This document shows positions 44,997-53,768 of a stretch of 64,000 nt of DNA, piece by piece. This stretch comes from Burkholderiales bacterium (GTDB taxonomy: Bacteria > Pseudomonadota > Gammaproteobacteria > Burkholderiales > Nitrosomonadaceae): assembly GCA_024235735.1 (NCBI GenBank), contig JACKLU010000001.1, positions 434,001-498,000 on the forward strand, given 5' to 3'. Both the position numbers and the translations under genes were made by a program. How positions within the stretch are numbered: the first letter of the stretch is position 1; each line of letters begins with the position of its first letter. The notes under the pieces are model-generated. The model saw only the letters and a list, made by a program, of their open reading frames with translations. It made no database searches and was not told where the DNA came from.

Positions 44997-46170
44997 GAAC
45001 AGCCGCTATTTTATGCAATTCATCGGTCAGAAACTGTATATCCGCTTCTTCATGCGCAGCGGATAACGAGATGCGCAATCGCGCGGTGCCTTGCGGCACG
45101 GTCGGCTGGCGAATCGCAGGCACCAGAATGCCTTTCTTTTTCAATGCGCTGCTTACGCGCACCGCATCTCGCGCTGTTCCTATGACTAAAGGTTGAATGG
45201 GTGTATTCGAGGGCATTAATCGCCATTTTAAAGATTGCAGGTTTGTTTTTAATAATTCAATCAGCCGGTACAGTTTATCGCGCCGCCAATCATCATTTTC
45301 GATCCGCTCCAGACTTTTCAACAAGGCGTGAGCCAGTAAAGGCGGACTGGCTGTCGTATAAATATAGCTTTTTGCCGTCTGTATCAGCGTTTCTGCAACC
45401 GCATCCGCAGCCGCGACAAACGCGCCAAACACACCCGCAGCTTTGCCCAGCGTCGCCATATAAATAATTCGTGAAACGACTTGTTCAGAGGGCAATGCTC
45501 TCCCTGTCGAAGAAAACAATACACCACGACCTTTATTACCCAATACACCAAACCCATGTGCATCGTCCAGCAGCAACATGGCATCATAGTGCTCGCACAA
45601 TTCGATCAATCGGTCGATCGTCGCAATATCGCCGTCCATGCTGAATACTGCATCGGTCACAATCAGTTTGCGCCTGCAAGTTGACGCAGCAAGCTGCCGT
45701 TCAAGCGCAGCGGTATCGCAGTGGGGATAGCGAAGCAGGCGCGCTCTGGAAAGCAGCGCCGCCTCGTTCAATGAAGCGTGATTCAGTTTATCCGCAAAAA
45801 TGGCGTCACCTCTCCCGACCAATGCAGTGATTACACCCATATTGGCCATATAGCCCGTGGAGAACAACAACGCCGCCGGGAAACCGGTAAAATTCGCCAG
45901 CACTTGCTCCAGGGCATGGTGCGCCGCACTGTGTCCATTGATGAGATGCGATGCACCCGCTCCCACTCCGTACAGCCGGGCGCCTTCGCAGGCCGCCTGC
46001 ACCAGTTCTGGATGACCGGCGAGACCCAAGTAGTCATTACTGCAGAACGAGAGATATGCACGATTGTCAATAACAACACGCACTGACTGCGGGCCCGCCG
46101 TAACGGTACGGTGACGTTTTAAACCTTGCTGCTCCCGAACATGCAGCTGTTCGATCAGATCAGGAAACAT
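44980..46170 (-). CDS. bioF: 8-amino-7-oxononanoate synthase
   Basis: 396 residues, PLP-dependent alpha-oxoamine synthase. Conserved FCSNDYLGLAGHPELV, DDAHGFGVLG, and the Schiff-base lysine in MATLGKAAGVFGAF. It makes KAPA from pimeloyl-ACP and alanine. It is 51 bases after bioB. Confidence 0.96.
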   Translation of the reverse strand: MFPDLIEQLHVREQQGLKRHRTVTAGPQSVRVVIDNRAYLSFCSNDYLGLAGHPELVQAACEGARLYGVGAGASHLINGHSAAHHALEQVLANFTGFPAALLFSTGYMANMGVITALVGRGDAIFADKLNHASLNEAALLSRARLLRYPHCDTAALERQLAASTCRRKLIVTDAVFSMDGDIATIDRLIELCEHYDAMLLLDDAHGFGVLGNKGRGVLFSSTGRALPSEQVVSRIIYMATLGKAAGVFGAFVAAADAVAETLIQTAKSYIYTTASPPLLAHALLKSLERIENDDWRRDKLYRLIELLKTNLQSLKWRLMPSNTPIQPLVIGTARDAVRVSSALKKKGILVPAIRQPTVPQGTARLRISLSAAHEEADIQFLTDELHKIAAVHDAHV

Positions 46171-46221
46171 GCATTCTGCTAAAACTCAAATTCACAGCTC
46201 AGGTTACAACTAAAACCGATA

Positions 46222-47232
46222 TTACAACGATTGCACACCCAGTTTTTCGAATAAAATTTGATCTTGTCGCGCTTCAGGATTACCAGTGGTCAGTAATTTA
46301 TCACCATAGAAAATGGAATTCGCGCCCGCCAGAAAACATAACGCCTGTATTGCCTCCGACATTTCACGCCTGCCTGCGGATAGACGCACCATCGCTTTCG
46401 GCATGGTGATCCGCGCTGCGGCTATGGTACGTACAAATTCAAACGGATCGAGCTTAGCGGTTCCATAGAGCGGTGTTCCTTCGACCTGCACCAGATGGTT
46501 AATCGGCACCGATTCTGGATAAGGCTCCAGGTTGGCCAGTTGCGCAATCAGCCCCGCGCGCGCCTCGCGCGTCTCACCCATACCAACGATACCGCCGCAG
46601 CAGACATTGATCCCAGCGTCACGCACCTCCTGCAAGGTATTCAGTCTGTCCTTATACTGCCGCGTTGTAATGATTTCTTGGTAATAGTCAGGCGAAGTAT
46701 CCAGATTATGGTTATAGTAATCCAGCCCGGCATCACCCAACTGCTTCGCCTGTCCAGGTTTAAGCATGCCCAGCGTGGCACAGGTTTCCATGCCCAGATC
46801 CTTAACTGCACTGATCATCGCGGTCATCTTCTCGATATCCCGCTGTTTAGGGCCGCGCCATGCAGCACCCATGCAAAATCGTGTGGCGCCCTGCGCTTTT
46901 GCAGCCGTCGCCGCAGCGAGCACATCATCAACCGACAGCATATCCTGATTCTCGACATTGGTGTGATAACGCGCCGCCTGCGGACAATAACCGCAATCTT
47001 CCGGACAACCACCGGTTTTGACCGATATCAGCGTAGACAACTGAACAGCATTAGCGTTATGAAACTCGCGGTGTACCTGTTGCGCCTGAAAAATCAGATC
47101 ATTAAACGGCATATCAAGCAGCGCCTGTATTTCTTTAATAGGCCATCTGACTGGCTTGTCTGCCGAATGAGTTATACTGTCGGCATTTTTCAGATGACCG
47201 GTTTGATCAGCGGTGAATGAATCGCAACGCAT
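46222..47232 (-). CDS. bioB: Biotin synthase
   Basis: 336 residues from ATG 47232, preceded by AGGAAATCAT; a start 54 bases upstream lacks a ribosome site. Radical SAM enzyme with CPEDCGYC (4Fe-4S) after QLSTLISVKTGG and other conserved motifs (YNHNLDTSPDYYQEI; CCGGIVGMGETREAR). It inserts sulfur into dethiobiotin. First gene of the bio operon. Confidence 0.97.
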   Translation of the reverse strand: MRCDSFTADQTGHLKNADSITHSADKPVRWPIKEIQALLDMPFNDLIFQAQQVHREFHNANAVQLSTLISVKTGGCPEDCGYCPQAARYHTNVENQDMLSVDDVLAAATAAKAQGATRFCMGAAWRGPKQRDIEKMTAMISAVKDLGMETCATLGMLKPGQAKQLGDAGLDYYNHNLDTSPDYYQEIITTRQYKDRLNTLQEVRDAGINVCCGGIVGMGETREARAGLIAQLANLEPYPESVPINHLVQVEGTPLYGTAKLDPFEFVRTIAAARITMPKAMVRLSAGRREMSEAIQALCFLAGANSIFYGDKLLTTGNPEARQDQILFEKLGVQSL

Positions 47233-47264
47233 ATGATTTCCTATAAATTGATTTGGCCTGTTTG

Positions 47265-47281
47265 ATTTCAACACGTGAAAT
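47265..47281. promoter_or_regulatory. Inverted repeat between bioB and comF, possible operator
   Basis: ATTTCA-acacg-TGAAAT. It overlaps the end of a minus-strand TTGACA hexamer (47281-47286), a likely bioB -35; no good -10 was found. It is unlike the enteric BirA site. Confidence 0.4.
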
Positions 47282-47304
47282 GTCAATGATGATTACGGAT
47301 TCGG

Positions 47305-48081
47305 GTGCTGTTGTCAATTTTAACCGGGAAAATTTTTGTATATTTACACCCGACCTTGGAAGCTTTTTTTCATAAAAATTGCATCTTATGTGATGCAACG
47401 TGTACACAGGATTTTTGCGATGCTTGCCTGCAACACTTACCCGGAATCCCCGCTCACCACTGCCCGATTTGTTTAAGTGCGTTTGCTTTCCATCCAGCAC
47501 AGCCGCATCGCTCACAGGTATGCGGTTCGTGTCTTGCCACCCCACCTGCCTTCGACGCCACAGTTGCCGCATTAACTTACACTTTTCCAGTCGATGCACT
47601 GATACACGCATTAAAATACCGAGCGCAACTGGCCATTGCACCTATTCTGGCGCGATTACTGATTGACAAACTGCGGTATCTGGAGTCTGCTCACAAACCC
47701 GATTTGATCATACCGATGCCGCTGCACGCCCGGAGATTACAGGAAAGAGGTTTTAATCAGGCTGTTGAAATAGCGCGCTGCGTCGCACGCGCAATGAACA
47801 TAAAAATGGATCTTGACAGCTGCAAGCGTGTTCGCAATACGCCGCCACAAACCGAATTAGCCTGGAAATTGCGTCAAAAGAACGTACGCAATGCATTCAA
47901 TTGTACGCTGGACCTATCGGGCAGCCATGTCGCTGTCATAGACGATGTAATGACAACCGGCGCCACATTGCATGCTTTAGCGCAACAGTTACGTATAAAA
48001 GGTGCCGCAAAAATTTCCAACTGGGTCATTGCCCGCGTTCAATCGGACCCTATTCAAGCTATTCCAGATGTCAATTTTTAA
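47305..48081 (+). CDS. comF: ComF family phosphoribosyltransferase-like protein
   Basis: 258 residues; the start is a GTG at 47305 with no nearby ATG, so the first residues are uncertain. Two zinc-binding pairs: CILCDATCTQDFCDAC and HHCPICLSAF/VCGSCL. The PRPP loop VAVIDDVMTTGAT and PMPLHARRLQERGFNQA are typical of ComFC/GntX. Used in DNA uptake in competent species. It is divergent from bioB. Confidence 0.88.
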   Translation: MLLSILTGKIFVYLHPTLEAFFHKNCILCDATCTQDFCDACLQHLPGIPAHHCPICLSAFAFHPAQPHRSQVCGSCLATPPAFDATVAALTYTFPVDALIHALKYRAQLAIAPILARLLIDKLRYLESAHKPDLIIPMPLHARRLQERGFNQAVEIARCVARAMNIKMDLDSCKRVRNTPPQTELAWKLRQKNVRNAFNCTLDLSGSHVAVIDDVMTTGATLHALAQQLRIKGAAKISNWVIARVQSDPIQAIPDVNF

Positions 48082-48111
48082 AGAAATTCTTAGTTAACAC
48101 GTGCAGTTATC

Positions 48112-48576
48112 ATGTTTCATATCATTCTTTACCAACCCGAAATTCCTCAAAATACCGGCAATATCATTCGATTAAGCGCCAACACCGGCGCTCAATTGCA
48201 TCTGGTGAAGCCATTGGGATTTATTCTGAATGACAAGCAATTGTTAAGAGCCGGGCTCGATTATCACGCATTAGCCGCTGTCAAAATCCATGAAAATTGG
48301 TCCAGTTGTATACTCGCACTTTCAGGGCACCGTCTGTTCGCTATTACCACCAAAGGAAACACACGTTACGACAGCATTAATTATCGGCGAGGCGATGCCT
48401 TTATATTCGGCGCAGAAACATGTGGATTGCCACAGGAAATTCTAACCAGCATTGGAACAAAACAGCATGTTCGTGTCCCTATGACCCCAGCTAGCCGCAG
48501 CCTGAATGTATCCAACACTGTCGCCATTATCACGTACGAAGCATGGCGGCAGAATGGATTTCAGGCTGGAGTTTAG
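48112..48576 (+). CDS. trmL: tRNA (cytidine(34)-2'-O)-methyltransferase
   Basis: 154 residues, SPOUT fold with FHIILYQPEIPQNTGNIIRL at the start, FIFGAETCGLPQEIL and the knot end VPMTPASRSLNVSNTVAIITYEAWRQ. It methylates the wobble base of tRNA-Leu. It is 31 bases after comF and converges with pilQ. Confidence 0.94.
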   Translation: MFHIILYQPEIPQNTGNIIRLSANTGAQLHLVKPLGFILNDKQLLRAGLDYHALAAVKIHENWSSCILALSGHRLFAITTKGNTRYDSINYRRGDAFIFGAETCGLPQEILTSIGTKQHVRVPMTPASRSLNVSNTVAIITYEAWRQNGFQAGV

Positions 48577-48596
48577 ATAGCTATCTGGACTGTTTG

Positions 48597-50711
48597 TTAC
48601 TGAAGATTCAGCGTTTCGTTCAGGATACGCGGCGTTACAAAGACTAGCAGCTCACGCTTGTCGTCACGTTTCGCAGTATTTCTGAACACATGGCCGACAT
48701 AGGGAATATCGCCGAGTAACGGCACTTTATTGACCACATTGGCCTCGTTGCGCTCGAAAATACCCCCGATGACAACGGTTCCACCATTCTCCACCAAAAT
48801 TTTGGTTGTCACCTTTTTGGTATTAATTGCCGGCGGCAAGAAAGCATTTACGCTTTGACCAATCTTATCCTGATTAACACTGAGCTCCATATCGATCTGA
48901 TTATCATAGGTAATTAGCGGCCTGACTTTCAGGCTCAATGTCGCGTCGACAAATCGAACACTCGTCGCACCGCTACTCGTTGCTTGCTGAAAAGGCACGC
49001 GATCACCCTGCTCGATAATTGCTTCCACACCATGCGCAGTGACTACACGCGGACTCGCAATGACCCTGCCTTTGGTATCCGTTTCCAAAGCGGACAGCTC
49101 GAGATTAATCAAACGACCATCATTGATTTTCAACAGGCTTAAACCTAACGTAGCAGGCCCACCGACTGCCGCCGCCGCAGCGGCAGGCAGATTGACATTC
49201 AGATTATCGCCACCAGCTACTGATTGACCACTGACCAGATTACCCGAATCGATGACATTACCCGAAACACCCAGTCGTTGACTGCCCAGGTTGGAAACAT
49301 TCTTAACGCCAAAGCGCGCACCAAGATTTCGGCTGAATGTTTCAGTTGCCTCTACGATCCGCGCCTCGATCATAACCTGCCTTTCAAACACATCGAGTCG
49401 TTTAACACGTTTTCTGATTTCAGCTATTTTGACCGGAATATCGGTAACTGTCATTGTGTTACTGATCTCATCAAGATTGATGGTACCTCGATTACTCAGC
49501 ATGCCTTCAAATGATATCGAATTTACCCGACGATGATTGAGCTGGAATGTTTCAGTCATCAATGGCTCCATTTCCGAAATCTGCAATCTGGCTTCCAGAT
49601 CCAGCAATTCTCGATCCGCCAACTCCTTGCTTGGCGCAACAAAAATGACATTACCCGTTTGCCGCATGGCCAGACCATTGGATTGCAATACAATATCCAG
49701 CGCCTGATCCCAAGGCACGTCCCGCAAACGTAAAGTCAGATTACCACCAACGGAATCACTGGCGATAATATTCAGATTGGTAAAATCGGCGATAACCTGC
49801 AGCACGGCACGAATCTCCACATTCTGAAAATTGAGTGACAACCGCTCGCCTACATAACCCCCATTCTCACGCCTGCGTTTTGCAATTTCGTCCTCGTCTT
49901 CGGTCAACGATCGAACTTCCAGAACAAACTGATTCTCCATTTGACGCGCGGAATGCTCCCAGCGTCCAATAGGCTCAACTATCATCCGCACGTTATCGCC
50001 TTGCACGACAGTATCAATAATTTTTACAGGTGTTCCAAAGTCAATAACATCTAATCTTCTTTCCAGATTACGCGGCAAATAGGTGTCGACAAATTCCACC
50101 ACCAGATTTTCACCCAGTTTGCGTACATCAATACCTGTTCCGGCATGCATCATATCAACGACAATCCGGCCTTCACCTGTTTCGCCACGTCTGAAATCCA
50201 CATCCAGCACACTATTGAGCGCTTTCTCAGATACATCGCGAGTAAATTGCGCGGCTGTTGCGCTTTCTCTCTGATGACGATCGGAAACTGTATTCAATAT
50301 GATCAACAGCGATTTTTCCTGAATCTGCGTATCATGGTGCATCAATCTGGAGAGATTCAGCACAACTCGCGTCCGATCACCAACTTGTACAATATTGATA
50401 CTGTGCAGATCGCCTTCGTCAATGACCTGATAATTCTTACCCAGACCATTGGAGACATTATAAAAATCGAAATAGATTCTGCTTGGATTACTTAAAGCCA
50501 CACCGGGCGGCGTGACCTCCAGCATTTCTTCCAAGACAAGCTTGACAACAACTTGACCATCCTGCATGGTCGATATATCTATTCCCTTCAGATTATTAGG
50601 TTGCTTCCCTGCTTCAGGATTAAATTCTGCAAGAGCGGTGCTCGCTACTAAAAACGACAGCACAACACACCATGACCCAGAGAAAAAATTTTTGAACAGC
50701 GATAAATTCAT
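48597..50711 (-). CDS. pilQ: Type IV pilus secretin PilQ
   Basis: 704 residues with a signal peptide (1-28), two AMIN domains (about 40-140 and 170-270), an N0/STN domain (SLNFQNVEIRAVLQVIADFTNLNIIASD, near 290), N1 and the secretin C-terminus (about 480-700: VPLLGDIPYVGHVFRNT, ELLVFVTPRIL). It forms the outer-membrane pilus pore. Last in pilMNOPQ. Confidence 0.96.
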   Translation of the reverse strand: MNLSLFKNFFSGSWCVVLSFLVASTALAEFNPEAGKQPNNLKGIDISTMQDGQVVVKLVLEEMLEVTPPGVALSNPSRIYFDFYNVSNGLGKNYQVIDEGDLHSINIVQVGDRTRVVLNLSRLMHHDTQIQEKSLLIILNTVSDRHQRESATAAQFTRDVSEKALNSVLDVDFRRGETGEGRIVVDMMHAGTGIDVRKLGENLVVEFVDTYLPRNLERRLDVIDFGTPVKIIDTVVQGDNVRMIVEPIGRWEHSARQMENQFVLEVRSLTEDEDEIAKRRRENGGYVGERLSLNFQNVEIRAVLQVIADFTNLNIIASDSVGGNLTLRLRDVPWDQALDIVLQSNGLAMRQTGNVIFVAPSKELADRELLDLEARLQISEMEPLMTETFQLNHRRVNSISFEGMLSNRGTINLDEISNTMTVTDIPVKIAEIRKRVKRLDVFERQVMIEARIVEATETFSRNLGARFGVKNVSNLGSQRLGVSGNVIDSGNLVSGQSVAGGDNLNVNLPAAAAAAVGGPATLGLSLLKINDGRLINLELSALETDTKGRVIASPRVVTAHGVEAIIEQGDRVPFQQATSSGATSVRFVDATLSLKVRPLITYDNQIDMELSVNQDKIGQSVNAFLPPAINTKKVTTKILVENGGTVVIGGIFERNEANVVNKVPLLGDIPYVGHVFRNTAKRDDKRELLVFVTPRILNETLNLQ

Positions 50712-50721
50712 TGCATGACTC

Positions 50722-51237
50722 CTAATTTTTTAGCATAAGTGTGCTGACTCGCTCCGTCCACTCATTGACGCCGTCTTGAATTATTTCCCGTAATCTGATT
50801 TCCGATTCTGAGATTTGACGGATTTGTCCGAAATCCTGGCCCAGATAATTACCCACAGCGACTCGATACAAAGTACCTTCCGGTGATTTAATCACGCCAT
50901 AAAATATTTCATTCTGTTCTAACGAACCAACCATCTGAAGACTTTCCAGCGGATAGCTTTCTAAAAATTCCTTACGGCGATTTAAATCAGGCTGTAAATC
51001 GCTGCTGACATGCTGTACCTGTTCATTTTTTCTGGGTGCGAAAGGACTCGGAATATCAAAGGCAGTGTATGTAAATGATTCATATGTCTTCACCGCAGGA
51101 AGAGGATCAACATGACCGGCCAATCCCTCGCCGGCTGTGCTGACAAATGCTTCCAGATCGCTATAACTGCTGCCACCTTCACAAGCGACCAGCAAGGCTG
51201 AAAGCAGCAGCATAATCTGGCGATTGACTTTATTCAT
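50722..51237 (-). CDS. pilP: Pilus assembly lipoprotein PilP
   Basis: 171 residues with a lipoprotein signal (LLLSALLVACEGG, Cys at about 19). The PilP fold is in about 60-170 (YESFTYTAFDIPSPFAPRK, then SLQMVGSLEQNEIFYGVIKSPEGTLYRVAVGNYLGQDFG). It links the inner-membrane PilMNO complex to PilQ. Its ATG overlaps the pilO stop as ATGA. Confidence 0.94.
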   Translation of the reverse strand: MNKVNRQIMLLLSALLVACEGGSSYSDLEAFVSTAGEGLAGHVDPLPAVKTYESFTYTAFDIPSPFAPRKNEQVQHVSSDLQPDLNRRKEFLESYPLESLQMVGSLEQNEIFYGVIKSPEGTLYRVAVGNYLGQDFGQIRQISESEIRLREIIQDGVNEWTERVSTLMLKN

Positions 51238-51860
51238 CGCACATGCCCTCCTTGACCTGCCGCCGCACTTGTTATTTCAGTCTCTTCCAGATAACGAAAC
51301 GTTTTTGCCACAGCATCAAATACCAGAAGCTCATCACTTCCGGGTGCAATACTGATATCGTTCAATGTCACAATGCGCGATAACTGCGCAATGTCACTGG
51401 CAAACGCGCCAATATCATGATATTTTCCCGTGACTCTGACGGTTACAGGCAGCTCAGCATAAAATTCATGAATTGTTTCGTTTTCCGCGGGCTTGAAAAG
51501 CTCGAATTGTAATCCACGCCCCAAGCCTGCCTGATTAATATCGATCAGCAAAGCTTCCATCTCTGACTTATTCGGCAATTGTTTCAGCAATTCACTTAAT
51601 GACTGCTCGATATCGTGCAGTTGCTGCTTTAGAACCGGCAAGTTTACCGCGCTTCTTTTTTTAACCAGATAGGTATCTTTCAGAGTCTGTTCTTCAGTTT
51701 GCACATTTTCAAGATGAGTCAACTGATCTTTCCAGACAAAATAATAGCCCCCTGCTATCATCGCGATGAATAACACCAGCAGCGCCAGCGCCACAATCTG
51801 TGTTGGCCATTTCCCCGGATCATTGGGGTCTAAATACTGTAGTTCCTCAATCAAATTCAT
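51234..51860 (-). CDS. pilO: Pilus assembly protein PilO
   Basis: 208 residues from ATG 51860; a TTG nine bases upstream is less likely. One N-terminal membrane helix (about 21-42), a coiled coil (about 55-100) and the ferredoxin-like PilO fold ending FDAVAKTFRYLEE. Inner-membrane partner of PilN. Confidence 0.93.
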   Translation of the reverse strand: MNLIEELQYLDPNDPGKWPTQIVALALLVLFIAMIAGGYYFVWKDQLTHLENVQTEEQTLKDTYLVKKRSAVNLPVLKQQLHDIEQSLSELLKQLPNKSEMEALLIDINQAGLGRGLQFELFKPAENETIHEFYAELPVTVRVTGKYHDIGAFASDIAQLSRIVTLNDISIAPGSDELLVFDAVAKTFRYLEETEITSAAAGQGGHVR

Positions 51861-51872
51861 AGCGAACAACTC

Positions 51873-52451
51873 TTAAAGTACTTGGAATTCTTCTATATCA
51901 CTGCTGCGTGCGGATGACTTCAGCCTGACATTCAAATTGAATTCATTCTGACGAATATTATTTACATTCACCGCTTTAATCTCTATGAGAACAGGTGTCT
52001 CAAGCCACCGGGATGACTCGAGGTTTTTCATCAGTGATGACACCCATGTATTGGATTGCGCATAACCATTCAAATTAACATTCTGACCATTTTGCTTGAT
52101 GCTTTTAAGATAAACACCATCGGGCAGTTGCCTGACAAGTTGATCCAGTAAATGAACCACCTCAGCGCGATTACCTTGTAACGTTTCAACAACGTCCTTG
52201 CGCGACAGGAGTTCCTGGGTTTGATTTTTAATATCCTTGATTTCGGCGATCTGCCGATCCAGCACAGCAATTTGATTATTTAAAAACTGATTACGGCCAT
52301 TTTGAGTTTCAATCTCTCCGGCGATAACATCATATCCCGCCCAGATAATGAATAGACTCACCGCAAAAACAACACCTGCTGAAATCCCGATCTGCTGCTG
52401 CCGGGCCTTACGTTTTAACTCGCGGTGCGGAAGTAGATTAATTCGTATCAT
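51873..52451 (-). CDS. pilN: Pilus assembly protein PilN
   Basis: 192 residues. The N-terminal INLLPHRELKRKARQQQ binds PilM; a membrane helix follows (about 22-42), then the coiled coil and PilN domain. Its ATG overlaps the pilM stop as ATGA. Inner-membrane part of the alignment complex. Confidence 0.94.
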   Translation of the reverse strand: MIRINLLPHRELKRKARQQQIGISAGVVFAVSLFIIWAGYDVIAGEIETQNGRNQFLNNQIAVLDRQIAEIKDIKNQTQELLSRKDVVETLQGNRAEVVHLLDQLVRQLPDGVYLKSIKQNGQNVNLNGYAQSNTWVSSLMKNLESSRWLETPVLIEIKAVNVNNIRQNEFNLNVRLKSSARSSDIEEFQVL

Positions 52452-53515
52452 GATAGATCAAAGCTCCGCATAGCCAGACCACAGGCTATTAAAAGTGATG
52501 GCGCATCCGAATTGATTTGCCGCGGAATGATGCGGCTGGATAAATCCATATTTAAGAAAGGATTGACTACAAGCGTACTCACTTGAGTGCGTGCAGAAAT
52601 AATGTCCTCAAGCCCGGGGATTGCAGCGCAACCACCCGCAATAAGAATATAATTGATTTCAGTATATTGCGTGGACGTGTAAAAAAACTGTATGGCGCGC
52701 ATCACTTCAATCGCCAGTGTTTCGCAAAATGGACTTAAGACATCTGTTTTATAATTTTCCGGCAAACTGCCATTACGTTTAGCCCTTTCAGAATCTTCCA
52801 GGGACAGATTGAATTGGTTATGTATTTCCTGTGTCAGTTGATCACCCCCAAAAGGTTGATCACGCATGTAGACCGATTCACCGTTATGCAGCACATTAGT
52901 TTTCATTACTGCCGCACCGATATCCACAAGCGCCACAATCTGATTGTCACCACCATCGGGCAACTGATCCTTGATCAATTCATATGCTGCTTGCGCGGCA
53001 TATGGTTCGACATCCATGATGATGGTTTTCAATCCTGCCACCAGGGCAGCGGCCACCCGATCTTCCACCTTTTCTTTACGTGACGCAGCAATTAATACTT
53101 CCACCTCATTGGGGTTTTTGGGTAACGGCTTCAGAACCTGAAAATCGAGATTAACTTCATCAAGCGCGAAAGGAATGTATTGACTGGCTTCATTCTCCAC
53201 TTGAAATTCAAGATCCTCCTCGCGCTGTCCCGCCGGCACGATTATTTTCTTGGTAATCACATCGGATGCAGGCAGCGCCAATGCGATATTTTTACATTTG
53301 GAACCCAATCGCTTCCAGCCTTGATGTATGCTTTCACCGACCGATTCCAAATCCAGAATGTTGCCATCCTGCACAGTATTGGCCGCCAATGGTTCAATAA
53401 CATAGCGCTCAACGCGAAAACCTCCTTTTCCCTTACCAACCTTGGATAACTCAACCATTTTCACTGAAGAAGAACTGATATCAACACCTATCAGCGACGG
53501 TGAATTTATTTTCAT
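52448..53515 (-). CDS. pilM: Pilus assembly ATPase-like protein PilM
   Basis: 355 residues from ATG 53515; upstream ATGs would add 12 or 26 residues without a ribosome site, and 355 is the family length. Actin-like fold: SLIGVDISSSSVKMVEL phosphate 1 motif, IVALVDIGAAVMKTNVL and ILIAGGCAAIPGL. Cytoplasmic partner of PilN. First of pilMNOPQ, divergent from mrcA. Confidence 0.95.
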   Translation of the reverse strand: MKINSPSLIGVDISSSSVKMVELSKVGKGKGGFRVERYVIEPLAANTVQDGNILDLESVGESIHQGWKRLGSKCKNIALALPASDVITKKIIVPAGQREEDLEFQVENEASQYIPFALDEVNLDFQVLKPLPKNPNEVEVLIAASRKEKVEDRVAAALVAGLKTIIMDVEPYAAQAAYELIKDQLPDGGDNQIVALVDIGAAVMKTNVLHNGESVYMRDQPFGGDQLTQEIHNQFNLSLEDSERAKRNGSLPENYKTDVLSPFCETLAIEVMRAIQFFYTSTQYTEINYILIAGGCAAIPGLEDIISARTQVSTLVVNPFLNMDLSSRIIPRQINSDAPSLLIACGLAMRSFDLS

Positions 53516-53768
53516 GAAGTCAAGATTGATATCAATTTTTCCCTTGAACATTGTTTTATTTGAGGCGATACTCACAAAAAATATTAATAACAAAACAATT
53601 TAAAACGTATGAGGCGCTACCCATCAGCCTAGCCGCTTCTACTCGCACCTAAAAAATCTAACGATAATTCTGACAGACCTAAAAAAATATGATCTACGGA
53701 AAAAAGGGATATATACCCCTTAAAAAACTTTCCAAATTAAAACTTCACCAACTTTTCAATCGATTTTC

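Noticed and set aside
53516..53593. N-terminal extension of PilM
   Set aside because: The extended start gives a non-conserved tail without a ribosome site; the shorter 355-residue protein fits the family.
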